Source: Lachnospiraceae bacterium
GTDB lineage: Bacteria > Bacillota > Clostridia > Lachnospirales > Lachnospiraceae
DNA length: 64,000 bases
NCBI GenBank assembly: GCA_024690605.1
Contig: JAILOV010000034.1
Location: 56,760-120,759, forward strand
Reading direction: 5' to 3'
The translations under genes were made by a program, and so were the position numbers. This document shows positions 18,021-27,187 of this stretch, one piece after another. The notes beneath the pieces are model-generated. The model ran no database searches, was not told the DNA's origin, and worked only from the letters and a program-made list of their open reading frames with translations. Positions within the stretch are counted from its first letter, which is position 1. Every line of letters begins with the position of its first letter.

Positions 18021-18061
18021 TTGGAGGAGAAGCCGCTTCCCTTACGAGAGGCGGATCTGTA

Positions 18062-18532
18062 TCATCCCTGCACTTCGATGCGTTTGGTCTCTTCCTTTTC
18101 GGGAATGGCTTCCTTCTTGGGGATCGTCACGGACAGCACGCCGTTCTTATACTGCGCCATGATGTCCTCGGGCTGGATGCCCTCGACACGGAAGGCTCTC
18201 GAATAGCTCATCTGGCTGCGCTCGCGGCGGACATATTTGCCGTCCTTGTTCTTTTCGTCATTCTCCGTCTTGTGCTCCGCCGAGATCGTGAGCATGTCGT
18301 TCTTGAGGTCGACCTTGATGTCCTCTTTGTTAAAGCCGGGCAGATCAGCCTCCAGTTTGTAGGAGTCCCCCAGATCGATCACATCGGTCCTGAGCCCCTG
18401 TGCGGAGAGCGGGCCGCCAAAGTCGGTGAAGAAATCCCCGAACATCCGATCCATGAAATCGAACGGATCCTCATAGCGGACCATGCCGCACTCGTTGTTG
18501 TTCCTGTTGTTCCACAATGCCGGTCTAAACAT
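18062..18532 (-). CDS. Hsp20/alpha-crystallin small heat-shock protein
   Basis: This is an ATP-independent holdase chaperone that binds unfolding proteins. The 156 residues contain the alpha-crystallin domain: YKLEADLPGFNKEDIKVDLKNDMLTI, then SRAFRV and the end-of-domain YKNGVLSVTIPK, whose G-V-L triplet is the family signature. The N-terminus (MFRPALWNNRNNNECGMV and the DPFDFMDRMFGDFF stretch) is typical of clostridial members. A strong GAGAGGT ribosome site precedes the ATG. Promoter and a palindrome lie 120-150 bases upstream. Confidence 0.95.
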   Translation of the reverse strand: MFRPALWNNRNNNECGMVRYEDPFDFMDRMFGDFFTDFGGPLSAQGLRTDVIDLGDSYKLEADLPGFNKEDIKVDLKNDMLTISAEHKTENDEKNKDGKYVRRERSQMSYSRAFRVEGIQPEDIMAQYKNGVLSVTIPKKEAIPEKEETKRIEVQG

Positions 18533-18641
18533 AATGATTACCTCTCTTTCCTAAGCGGCCGGATCGATTTCCGTCTGCCGCCATTTTGGTTGCCTTGAAC
18601 CCGGGACGATGGCTTTTCCGTTTCGGCGCTCTTCGCTTCCC

Positions 18642-18675
18642 TTGTTCTGAGTCTGTTATAACACATCTAGAACAA
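18642..18675. promoter_or_regulatory. 34-bp palindrome, candidate operator over the hsp20 promoter
   Basis: TTGTTCT (18642-18648) and AGAACAA (18669-18675) are perfect inverted arms around a central TGTTATAACA (18654-18663), all sharing one symmetry centre. It covers the hsp20 -10 element. It matches neither the CIRCE (HrcA) nor the CtsR consensus. Regulator unknown. Confidence 0.55.
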
Positions 18676-18682
18676 ATAGCAA
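18655..18682 (-). promoter_or_regulatory. Sigma-A type promoter for hsp20
   Basis: On the minus strand TTGCTA (18682-18677), a 16-base spacer and TATAAC (18660-18655). The predicted leader is about 115 bases before the hsp20 ATG at 18532. Confidence 0.55.
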
Positions 18683-18748
18683 TTAACAGGGTATAAAAAG
18701 TGATTAAGAAAGTGGGATGAGATTATAAACAAATTATAATCTGTCAAA

Positions 18749-18777
18749 TTGCAGAAGTGCTGCGAATGCTTTACAAT
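18749..18777 (+). promoter_or_regulatory. Sigma-A type promoter for the DUF362 gene
   Basis: TTGCAG (18749-18754), 17-base spacer and TACAAT (18772-18777). It gives a leader of about 100 bases and supports the ATG at 18883 over upstream in-frame starts. The rest of the 18533-18882 intergenic stretch shows no gene. Confidence 0.6.
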
Positions 18778-18882
18778 GATACTGTCTGTGTCGGGAGATC
18801 GGATGGCGGGCATACAGGACAGGCCGTCAGATCACGACAGGGCGGCCATTGTATTGGTATACGGGGGTCAAAGGAGGGAGAA

Positions 18883-20007
18883 ATGGCAGGATCACAGGTT
18901 TACTTCACGGATTTCAGGACAGGGATCGGCACATCGCTGACGGATAAGCTGAAGAAGCTCTGCCGTCGGGCAGGGATCGCCACGATCCCGATGAACGGGC
19001 GTTTTGTCGCGATCAAAATGCACTTCGGAGAGCTCGGGAATCTCGCGTTCCTGCGACCCAACTACGCGCGCGCGGTGGCGGAGCTGGTGAAGGAGGCGGG
19101 CGGCAAGCCGTTCCTTACCGATTGCAACACGCTCTATCCGGGCAGTCGCAAGAACGCGCTCGATCATCTTGACTGCGCGGAGATCAACGGGTTCAACACC
19201 GTCACGACGGGCTGTCATGTGATCATCGCGGACGGACTGCGCGGGACGGATGAGGTGGCGGTTCCCGTGCCGAACGGCGTTTACTGCAAAGAAGCCTATA
19301 TCGGCACGGCGGTCATGGATGCCGATGTGTTCATCAGCCTGTCCCATTTCAAGGGACATGAGGAGGCCGGTTTCGGCGGCGCGATCAAGAATATCGGCAT
19401 GGGCTGCGGTAGCCGCGCCGGCAAGATGCAGCAGCACAAGGAGGGCAAGCCAACCGTTGATCAGAGCCTCTGCCGCAGCTGCAGACGATGCGCCAAGGAA
19501 TGCGGCTCGGACGCGATCACCTATGAGGATAACGGCAAGGCCTTCATCCATCCGGATATCTGCAAGGGATGCGGCCGCTGTATCGGCGCCTGTGCGTTTG
19601 ACGCGATCTCCAACGATAATGAGAACGCCTTTGAGATGCTAGGCTGCAAGATGGCGGAATACGCCATGGCGGTCTGTGCGGGACGCCCGCATTTCCATAT
19701 CTCCCTTGTGCAGGACATCTCGCCCAACTGTGACTGTCACGGGGAGAACGACGCTCCGATCCTGCCCGACATCGGCATGTTTGCCTCGTTCGATCCGGTC
19801 GCTCTGGATCAGGCGTGCGTGGACGCGTGCCTCGCGGCGGATCCGCTGCCGAACAGCCAGCTGTCCGATAACTTAAACCGCGAGGGCTGGGAGCATCATC
19901 ATGATCATTTCCTGGACAGTAATCCGAATGTCCGCTGGAAGGAAACCCTGGAGCACGCGGAGAAGATCGGTCTGGGCAGCAGGGAATATGAGGTGGTGCG
20001 ACTTTGA
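18883..20007 (+). CDS. DUF362 protein with two [4Fe-4S] ferredoxin motifs
   Basis: The 374-residue protein has an N-terminal DUF362 domain (VAIKMHFGELGN, FISLSHFKGHEEAGFGGAIKNIGMGC) and a ferredoxin insert. The insert carries two intact CxxCxxCxxxC clusters, CRSCRRCAKEC and CKGCGRCIGAC, each expected to hold a [4Fe-4S] centre. It then returns to the DUF362 fold with SFDPVALDQACVDAC. An electron-transfer or cofactor-related role is likely but the substrate is unknown. ATG 18883 has a perfect AAAGGAGGG ribosome site. The next gene begins TTG, overlapping this stop as TTGA. Confidence 0.85.
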   Translation: MAGSQVYFTDFRTGIGTSLTDKLKKLCRRAGIATIPMNGRFVAIKMHFGELGNLAFLRPNYARAVAELVKEAGGKPFLTDCNTLYPGSRKNALDHLDCAEINGFNTVTTGCHVIIADGLRGTDEVAVPVPNGVYCKEAYIGTAVMDADVFISLSHFKGHEEAGFGGAIKNIGMGCGSRAGKMQQHKEGKPTVDQSLCRSCRRCAKECGSDAITYEDNGKAFIHPDICKGCGRCIGACAFDAISNDNENAFEMLGCKMAEYAMAVCAGRPHFHISLVQDISPNCDCHGENDAPILPDIGMFASFDPVALDQACVDACLAADPLPNSQLSDNLNREGWEHHHDHFLDSNPNVRWKETLEHAEKIGLGSREYEVVRL

Positions 20008-21131
20008 GCCGCCCGGTTTCCGCCACGGACCGCACCGCGGTCATCGTGCGTACCAGTGTGATCGGGATCCTGACGAATGTTCTGCTGGCGGCCTTCAAGG
20101 CCGCCGTGGGACTGATCTCGGGATCGATCGCGATCGTGCTGGACGCGGTGAACAATCTGAGTGACGCCCTTTCCTCCATCATCACGATCATCGGGACAAA
20201 GCTGGCCGGCAAGGCGCCGGACAAAAAGCATCCGCTGGGACACGGGCGCATTGAATATATCACAGCGATGGTGATCGGTGTCATCATCCTCTACGCCGGC
20301 GTCACCTCGCTTATCGAGTCGGTCAAAAAGATCCTCTCTCCGGAGATCCCGGATTACCGCCTCACGGGGCTCATCATCATCGCGGTCGCTGTGGTGGTCA
20401 AGATCCTGCTGGGCACCTATGTCAAGGGTGTCGGTGAGCGGGTCAACTCCGATTCCCTGATCGCCTCCGGTAAAGACGCGCTGAATGATGTGATCATCTC
20501 ACTCACGACGCTGGCCGCGGCGGTCATCTTTCTCATTTTTCATCTTTCGCTGGAGGCCTATCTCGCGGCGGTGATCTCCTTTATCATCATGAAGGCCGGA
20601 TATGACACGCTCTCCGACACGATCTCCGAGATCCTTGGTGCCCGTGCGGACAGTGAACTGACGAAGGGCATCAAGGAGACGATCGGCACCTTTCCCGAAG
20701 TCGGCGGAGCCTATGATCTGATCCTGCACAATTACGGGCCCGATATGCTGATCGGTTCGGTGCACATCGAGGTTCCCGACACGATGAATGCGGCGCAGAT
20801 CGACGGGCTCGCCAGGAAGATCGAGGGCGCGGTCTATGAGAAGTACGGCGTGATCCTGACCGGTGTCGGCATCTACTCTGTCAACACGACCAACGAAGAA
20901 GCAAAGAAGCTGCGGGAGGAGATCACCCGTTGCGTGTGTGAGCATGAATATGTGCTGCAGATGCACGGCTTCTATCTGAGCGAAGAGGAGCGCAGGATCC
21001 GGTTTGATGTGATCATCGATTTTGACTCGCCGGACCGCTATGCGCTCTATCAGCATCTCTGCGAGGATGTGCAGCAGATCGCGCAGGGATATCAGGTGGA
21101 GATCACCATGGATTCCGATATCAGCGACTGA
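20004..21131 (+). CDS. Cation diffusion facilitator family transporter
   Basis: This predicted divalent-metal (Zn, Fe or Mn)/proton antiporter of 375 residues has about six TM helices. TM2 begins GLISGSIAIVLDAVNNLSDALSS, carrying the conserved DxxxN/D metal site, and the loop HPLGHGRIEYI is the CDF signature. A cytoplasmic ferredoxin-like C-terminal domain follows, longer than usual by about 60 residues. The start is TTG, overlapping the upstream stop by 4 bases with GAGGTGG 8 bases before it; no better start exists. Metal specificity cannot be read from the sequence. Confidence 0.9.
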   Translation: MSRPVSATDRTAVIVRTSVIGILTNVLLAAFKAAVGLISGSIAIVLDAVNNLSDALSSIITIIGTKLAGKAPDKKHPLGHGRIEYITAMVIGVIILYAGVTSLIESVKKILSPEIPDYRLTGLIIIAVAVVVKILLGTYVKGVGERVNSDSLIASGKDALNDVIISLTTLAAAVIFLIFHLSLEAYLAAVISFIIMKAGYDTLSDTISEILGARADSELTKGIKETIGTFPEVGGAYDLILHNYGPDMLIGSVHIEVPDTMNAAQIDGLARKIEGAVYEKYGVILTGVGIYSVNTTNEEAKKLREEITRCVCEHEYVLQMHGFYLSEEERRIRFDVIIDFDSPDRYALYQHLCEDVQQIAQGYQVEITMDSDISD

Positions 21132-21148
21132 AGAAGAGGACAGGTTCC

Positions 21149-22954
21149 GTGCGATCCCTTCTGATCTATCTCAGAAACTACAGAAAAGAGACCATTCTGG
21201 CACCGCTCTTTAAACTGTTGGAGGTGGTGTTTGAGCTGATCGTGCCGTTGGTCATGGCACATCTGATCGATGCCGGGATCGGCGGACACGACGAGAAGAC
21301 GATCCTTGCGATGGGGGGGCTTCTTGCGCTGCTGGCATTCGTCGGTCTGGTGTCCGCGATCACGGCGCAGTTCTTTGCTGCGCGCGCGGCCGTGGGATTT
21401 GCCGCGGAAGTGCGCATGGCTCTTTTTGAAAAGATTGAACGATTCTCCTTTACACAGCTTGACACCATCGGGACCAGAACACTGACCACCCGCCTGACCA
21501 GCGATGTGAATCAGGCGCAGAACGGCGTGAACATGGTACTGCGACTGATCCTGCGCTCCCCCTTTGTCGTGGTTGGCGCCACGATCATGGCGTTTACCGT
21601 GGATGCCCGGGCGGCGCTCATTTTTGTCGCCGTGATCCCGGTGCTTTCCCTGATCGTGTTTCTCATCATGCGCAGAACACAGCCGCTCTACAAGGCCGCG
21701 CAGGGGAAGCTGGATGAGGTGCTCCTGCATACGCGGGAGAATCTGGTGGGGGCGCGCGTCATCCGCGCGTTCAACAGACAGGAGGCGGAGCGGGCGGAAT
21801 TTGACGCGGCGGCCGATGATTACACGCAGACCCAGCAGGTGACCGGTGCGGTATCGGGGTTGCTGAACCCGCTGACGCAGGTGGTCGTCAACGCCGGGAT
21901 CCTCATCCTGATCCTCGCGGGCGCGTTCCGTGTGGAAAGCGGTAATCTGACCCAGGGGCAGATGGTCGCGCTCTTAAACTACATGTCGCAGATCCTCATC
22001 GAACTCGTCAAATTCGCCAATCTGATCGTGACGATCTCGCGCGCATCGGCGAGCGGAGACCGCATCGCCACGGTGCTTTCCGTGGAGACGGAAGAGGAGA
22101 TGGAGGATGTCGTTCGAGACCGGGACGCGGATGTGATCGATGCCTCATCGGACGCGGCGGTCGTCTTTGATCATGTGTCTCTCCGGTACGCGGGGGCGGG
22201 TGCGGAGGCGCTGCATGATATCACTTTCACCGCCCAGAGGGGCGAGACCATCGGCATTATCGGCGGTACGGGCTCCGGCAAATCCTCGCTGGTGCATCTG
22301 ATCCCGCGGTTTTATGACGCGACGGAGGGCAGCGTGCGGGTTTTCGGGGAGGATGTGAAGGATCTCCGGAGAGACGGTCTGAGAAGACGGATCGGCATGG
22401 TCTTTCAGAAGGCCGAGCTGTTCTCCGGCACGATCCGCGGAAATCTGCGCTTCGGAATGAGGGAGGCGGTTTCCGGGAACGAAAGCGGAGCGGCGGACGG
22501 CATCCGGGAGGAGACGCTCATCCGTCAGGCGCTGGAAGCATCCCAGTCGGCGGAATTTGTGGACGCGAAGCCCGGCGGGGTCGAGTTTGTGCTCACGCAG
22601 GGAGCGCGCAATCTGTCCGGCGGACAGAAGCAGAGACTCTCCATCGCGCGTGCGCTCATGCGCAGGCCGGATATCCTGATCCTCGATGACGCGGCATCGG
22701 CGCTGGATTTTGCGACGGATCTGAAGCTGCGCACCGCGATCCGGAAGATGAGCGGGCAGATGACGATCTTTATCGTGTCGCAGCGGGTGCCCTCCGTTCG
22801 TTTCGCGGACCGGATCCTGGTGCTGGACCGTGGACGGCTCGTTGCGCAGGGAAAACATGAGGAGCTTTTGGAGAGCTGTGATATCTACCGGGAGATCTAT
22901 TACTCCCAGTTCCCGGAAGGCATGGAAGCGGATCCGTCGGAGGAGGCCTCATGA
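21149..22954 (+). CDS. Heterodimeric ABC exporter, degenerate-site subunit
   Basis: The 601 residues hold a six-helix exporter TM domain (about 15-315), then an ATPase domain with Walker A GGTGSGKS and an intact signature LSGGQKQR. Walker B reads LILDDAAS, with Asp where the catalytic Glu should be, and the H-loop His is Gln (VSQRVPS). This is the classic degenerate half of a heterodimeric type IV exporter such as TM287/288 or BmrCD. The start is GTG. The stop overlaps the partner gene as ATGA. Substrate unknown; multidrug or lipid export is typical. Confidence 0.92.
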   Translation: MRSLLIYLRNYRKETILAPLFKLLEVVFELIVPLVMAHLIDAGIGGHDEKTILAMGGLLALLAFVGLVSAITAQFFAARAAVGFAAEVRMALFEKIERFSFTQLDTIGTRTLTTRLTSDVNQAQNGVNMVLRLILRSPFVVVGATIMAFTVDARAALIFVAVIPVLSLIVFLIMRRTQPLYKAAQGKLDEVLLHTRENLVGARVIRAFNRQEAERAEFDAAADDYTQTQQVTGAVSGLLNPLTQVVVNAGILILILAGAFRVESGNLTQGQMVALLNYMSQILIELVKFANLIVTISRASASGDRIATVLSVETEEEMEDVVRDRDADVIDASSDAAVVFDHVSLRYAGAGAEALHDITFTAQRGETIGIIGGTGSGKSSLVHLIPRFYDATEGSVRVFGEDVKDLRRDGLRRRIGMVFQKAELFSGTIRGNLRFGMREAVSGNESGAADGIREETLIRQALEASQSAEFVDAKPGGVEFVLTQGARNLSGGQKQRLSIARALMRRPDILILDDAASALDFATDLKLRTAIRKMSGQMTIFIVSQRVPSVRFADRILVLDRGRLVAQGKHEELLESCDIYREIYYSQFPEGMEADPSEEAS

Positions 22955-24717
22955 GCGCGCGCGGGCAGAGATCCGGGGGCAGGACGATCCGTCGCGTGCT
23001 CCGGTATATCGGCGATTACCGGGCGAGCCTGATCCTGTCGCTCGTGCTGTCTGTGGTCACGGTCGGCTGTGCGCTCTACATCCCGAAGCAGTCCGGCGAG
23101 GTCGTGGATTTCATGCTGGGTCCCGGGAAGGTCAACTTTTCCGCGGTTTTTGCGACATGCGTGCGCATCGGGATCGCGGCGGTCATCCTCGCGGTCTCCC
23201 AGTGGCTGGTCAGTGTGCTGAATAACCGCATGACCTGGGGCGTTGTGGAAAGGCTCCGCAAGGATGCGTTCGAAAGGATCGAAAAACTCCCTCTCTCCTA
23301 TATCGACGCCCATCCGGCGGGGGACATCATCAGCCGCGTGGTCGCCGATGTGGACACCTTTGCGGACGGACTGCTCATGGGGTTCACACAGTTCTTCACC
23401 GGCGTCTGCACGATCCTCGGTACTTTCCTGTTCATGCTCTCGGTCAACGGGTGGATCACGCTGATCGTGGTGGGCCTGACGCCGCTGTCCTTTGTCGCGG
23501 CGTTTGTGATCTCCCGGGCAACGGCCCGGATGTTTGCCGAGCAGGCGCAGGTGCGCGGAGAGCAGACCGGATTCATCGATGAAAAGATCAATGCGCAGCG
23601 CGTGGTCACCGCCTTCGGAAGGCAGCGGGCGGAGGAGGAGACTTTTGCGGAGATGAACGAACGGCTGCGCCGATGCTCCCTGAAGGCAACCTTTTACTCC
23701 TCTCTCACGAATCCGACCACGCGGTTCATCAACGCGCTGATCTACATGGGGATCGGTGTGGGCGGCGCCTTTTTTGCCCTGCGCGGCGTGATCACCGTCG
23801 GAAAACTGGCGGCGTTTCTTTCCTATGCAAGTCAGTATACCAAGCCCTTCAACGAGATCTCCGGTGTGGTAACGGAGCTGCAGAATGCCATTGCCTGCGC
23901 GGGGCGCATCTTTGAGCTGATCGATGAGGAACCCGAAACGCCGGACGCGGAAAGCGCGGCGGCATCCGCGGCGTTTCGCGGAGATATCCTGCTGGATGAT
24001 GTGGCGTTTTCCTACAATAAGGAGCGCAGGCTCATCGAGCATCTCAACCTGCATGTGGAACCGGGACAGCGCATCGCGATCGTGGGTCCCACAGGGAGCG
24101 GCAAGACGACGCTGGTGAATCTCCTGATGCGGTTCTATGATACGGACGCCGGGGAGATCCGCATAGACGGGATCCCGATCCGGGACATGAGACGAAGAGT
24201 CCTGCGTGACGGCTTCGGCATGGTGCTGCAGGAGACCTGGCTCAAAACCGGCACGATCCGTGACAACATTGCCATGGGGATCCTGTCGGAAGAGATCGAC
24301 GCGCGAGTGCGCGCCGCGGCGGAGACCTGTCACGTGGACGATTTTGTCCGGAGGCTGCCGGAAGGCTATGACACGATGGTTTCCGATGAGAGCGACGGAC
24401 TCTCCCAGGGGCAGAGGCAGTTATTGTGCATCGCGCGCGTGATGGCCTCCGATCCGGCAATGCTCATCCTCGATGAGGCGACCAGCTCGATCGATACGCG
24501 CACAGAGCTGAAGATCCAGGATGCCTTTGAAAAACTGATGAGCGGCAGGACCAGCTTTATCGTGGCCCACCGCCTCTCCACCATCCGGAACGCCGACCGC
24601 ATCCTCGTGATGAAGGACGGCCGGGTCATCGAGCAGGGAACGCACGATGAACTGATCGCCGCCGGCGGTTTCTACAAAACGCTCTATCATTCCCAGTTCG
24701 CGGGGGAAGCGATCTAG
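22951..24717 (+). CDS. Heterodimeric ABC exporter, catalytic-site subunit
   Basis: This 588-residue exporter half has a TM domain followed by an ATPase with Walker A GPTGSGKT, Walker B MLILDEATSS with the catalytic Glu, and H-loop VAHRLST. Its own signature is altered to LSQGQRQ. Together with the previous protein this gives one consensus and one degenerate nucleotide site: the good signature of the partner faces the good Walker motifs here. It is translationally coupled to the upstream gene. The 105 bases that follow carry no clear terminator. Confidence 0.93.
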   Translation: MSARGQRSGGRTIRRVLRYIGDYRASLILSLVLSVVTVGCALYIPKQSGEVVDFMLGPGKVNFSAVFATCVRIGIAAVILAVSQWLVSVLNNRMTWGVVERLRKDAFERIEKLPLSYIDAHPAGDIISRVVADVDTFADGLLMGFTQFFTGVCTILGTFLFMLSVNGWITLIVVGLTPLSFVAAFVISRATARMFAEQAQVRGEQTGFIDEKINAQRVVTAFGRQRAEEETFAEMNERLRRCSLKATFYSSLTNPTTRFINALIYMGIGVGGAFFALRGVITVGKLAAFLSYASQYTKPFNEISGVVTELQNAIACAGRIFELIDEEPETPDAESAAASAAFRGDILLDDVAFSYNKERRLIEHLNLHVEPGQRIAIVGPTGSGKTTLVNLLMRFYDTDAGEIRIDGIPIRDMRRRVLRDGFGMVLQETWLKTGTIRDNIAMGILSEEIDARVRAAAETCHVDDFVRRLPEGYDTMVSDESDGLSQGQRQLLCIARVMASDPAMLILDEATSSIDTRTELKIQDAFEKLMSGRTSFIVAHRLSTIRNADRILVMKDGRVIEQGTHDELIAAGGFYKTLYHSQFAGEAI

Positions 24718-24822
24718 ATCTTTTTCCTTATTGTGATGCGTCTGCCCATGCGGGTGGACTTCCCATGATCCGGGTTCTGTGATAAAATATTAAACGCTTT
24801 TTGCAAAAAGGGGACGAACAGA

Positions 24823-25551
24823 ATGGGAAAACTGGTCGACGTCATTGACGTCAGCAAAATCTATAATCCCGGGGAAAACGAGGTGCGGGCGCTGGATCAT
24901 GTGAACCTGTCCATCGACACGGGGGAATTTGTCGCGATCATCGGACAATCCGGCTCCGGCAAATCGACGCTCATGAACATGCTGGGATGTCTCGACACGC
25001 CGACGAGCGGCACCTATATGCTCCACGGCATGGATGTGTCCCACATGACGGACAACGAGCAGTCCGATGTGCGCAATCGCGAGATCGGCTTCATCTTTCA
25101 GGGATTCAACCTGATCCAGTCGCTGACGGCGCAGGAAAATGTCGAGCTGCCGCTCATCTACCGCGGCGTTCCCAAAAAAGAAAGACAGGAGCTTGCGGTG
25201 ACGGCGCTTCAGCGCGTTGGTCTCGGCAAGCGCATGGATCACCGGCCGACCGAGATGTCGGGCGGACAGCAGCAGCGCGTGGCCATTGCGCGCGCCATCG
25301 CACAGGCACCGCCGATCCTGCTGGCGGATGAGCCGACGGGCAACCTGGATTCGGGTTCCAGCAGGGAGATCATCGAGATCATCAAAAATCTGCACAAAGA
25401 GGGAAGAACCGTGATCCTGATCACGCACGACCCGGGGATCGCGAAGCAGGCGAAGCGGATCGTGACGATCAGCGACGGGAGGATCCAGAGTGATATCATC
25501 AATCCGGATGCGGATGTTTCCGGTGAGGCATACGAGAAAAACAGGGAGTGA
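24823..25551 (+). CDS. MacB/LolD-type ABC transporter ATPase
   Basis: The 242-residue ATPase is of the MacB-like (mechanotransmission) family, which powers FtsX-like permeases. Motifs are Walker A GQSGSGKST, Q-loop FIFQGFNL, signature MSGGQQQR and Walker B ILLADEPTGNLDSGS, with H-loop ITHDPGI. The start has GGGGACGAACAG upstream. It heads a four-gene set with an adaptor (21 bases downstream) and two permeases, the usual Gram-positive arrangement for antimicrobial peptide or lipid-like substrate efflux. Confidence 0.92.
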   Translation: MGKLVDVIDVSKIYNPGENEVRALDHVNLSIDTGEFVAIIGQSGSGKSTLMNMLGCLDTPTSGTYMLHGMDVSHMTDNEQSDVRNREIGFIFQGFNLIQSLTAQENVELPLIYRGVPKKERQELAVTALQRVGLGKRMDHRPTEMSGGQQQRVAIARAIAQAPPILLADEPTGNLDSGSSREIIEIIKNLHKEGRTVILITHDPGIAKQAKRIVTISDGRIQSDIINPDADVSGEAYEKNRE

Positions 25552-25572
25552 GAAACAGAGGAGCAGAGAGCC

Positions 25573-27171
25573 ATGAAGAAACTGTTTGCTAAGGTATTCG
25601 GCAGAAATAAGGAAAAGACCGTGACAGAGGCGCCGGAGGGGACGGGTGCGGAGAAAGCCGGCGAGACGGAGGCGAAGAAGGAAGAAAAGGCGGCTGACGC
25701 CACTCCCTCCTATGTTCCAGGAAAGAAAAAGGTAAAAAAGAGATGGATCGTGATCGGTGTGATCGCGGTGGCAGCCGTCGCTGCTCTGATCATCCGCAAC
25801 AGGATGGCCGGCAGCAAGGCACCCGAGGTGGAGGTCACGGAGGTGACGACCGGCAGCATCGAGGAGATCGTCACGATCAGCGGTAATGTGGCTTCCGCGG
25901 AAAAGAAAAGTTATTTCGCGACTGTGGCGGCGCCGATCGCCGAACTGAACGTCAAGGCGGGCGACCGCGTGAAGAAGGGCGATGTGCTGTTTGTTTACAG
26001 CGAGGAGGACCTGGAGCACGCAAAGAAGCAGGCGGAGCTGAGCCTGCAGCAGGCGGAGGGCACCTACAGCGCAGCGGCGAGCAAGAACGCCAAATCGACC
26101 GATGTGCTCCGTGGCAACAGCATTCATGATATCAACAACCGTCTGACGGAGATCACGAAGGAGATCGACGCGATCAACAACAAGATCACGGAAAAGAAGG
26201 ACCGGATGAGCGGCACGGTCACCGAGCTGCAGAACACGCTGCTCGACATCAACCAGAACGGAGTCGCGGATTCCACGGACGAGAGCAATACCTGGCGGAC
26301 GAGGACGGAGGACAACAAGGATGACACGGATCCCTCCTCGAGCAACCGGCAGATGTATCTCGCCGTACAGCAGTCTCTGAATGACAAGCAGTACGCGCTC
26401 GCCCATGATCCGGAGATCGAGAAATGGGAGCGCGAGATCACCGCGTTAAACGAGGAGAAGTCGACGCTCACGGAGCAGAAGAGCGTGGAGCAGAGCAAGC
26501 TCACCGGCGGCGACTGGAGCCAGCTCAAGGCGACAAAGGAACTGTCGGAGCTGACCAACAACCGCACGATCGAGGATATCGAAGCGGTGGCGGGCGGCAT
26601 CCGGGCGGATTTTTCGGGTGTGGTCACGAGCGTCAGCGTCACGGAGGGAGCGACGGTCAACAAGGGAGCGCAGCTTTTCTCCGTGGAGAGCACGGATGAT
26701 GTGGAGGTCACGATCCAGATCTCCAAGGCGGACATGACCAAGGTCCGGGTCGGGCAGCAGGTGGATATCACCGTCAACGAGAGGCCGTATGAGGGCATCG
26801 TCAAACAGATCTCGGGATCCGCGACCAAAAACACGAGCGGTGTGCCCGTGGTGGATGCCCGGATCAGGGTGAAGAATCCGGATGATCAGCTGATCCTCGG
26901 TGTGGAGGCGAGCAACAAGATCCACACGAACAAGGCGGAGGATGTGATCGTGCTCCCCTATGAATTTGTCGGCGCGGACGAGGAAGGGGACTACGTGTTC
27001 GTCGTTGAGGACGGCGTGGCGAAACGCCGTTCGGTGACCGTGGGTCTGACGACCAGCACGGACGCGGAGATCACGGAGGGTCTCTCCGTCGGCGATCAGG
27101 TCATCACGGGTGATCTGGCGGGCATCACGGACGGGATGACGGTGTCGATCAAGGCGGACGCCGAAAAGTAG
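25573..27171 (+). CDS. MacA/HlyD-type periplasmic adaptor-like protein
   Basis: The 532-residue protein has a charged cytoplasmic tail (1-56), one TM helix (about 58-75), then split biotinyl-lipoyl halves: an early one around VAAPIAELNVKAGDRVKKGDVLF and a late one around GGIRADFSGVVTSVSVTEGATV. Between them are coiled-coil arms (about 145-340). Beta-barrel and membrane-proximal domains follow. The coiled-coil hairpin is interrupted by an Asp/Asn-rich loop, residues 225-237, resembling an EF-hand/dockerin calcium loop. Family role is to link a MacB-type permease to an outer conduit or gate its substrate. Cotranscribed with the flanking genes. Confidence 0.88.
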   Translation: MKKLFAKVFGRNKEKTVTEAPEGTGAEKAGETEAKKEEKAADATPSYVPGKKKVKKRWIVIGVIAVAAVAALIIRNRMAGSKAPEVEVTEVTTGSIEEIVTISGNVASAEKKSYFATVAAPIAELNVKAGDRVKKGDVLFVYSEEDLEHAKKQAELSLQQAEGTYSAAASKNAKSTDVLRGNSIHDINNRLTEITKEIDAINNKITEKKDRMSGTVTELQNTLLDINQNGVADSTDESNTWRTRTEDNKDDTDPSSSNRQMYLAVQQSLNDKQYALAHDPEIEKWEREITALNEEKSTLTEQKSVEQSKLTGGDWSQLKATKELSELTNNRTIEDIEAVAGGIRADFSGVVTSVSVTEGATVNKGAQLFSVESTDDVEVTIQISKADMTKVRVGQQVDITVNERPYEGIVKQISGSATKNTSGVPVVDARIRVKNPDDQLILGVEASNKIHTNKAEDVIVLPYEFVGADEEGDYVFVVEDGVAKRRSVTVGLTTSTDAEITEGLSVGDQVITGDLAGITDGMTVSIKADAEK

Positions 27172-27187
27172 AGCAGGTCGGAAACGG

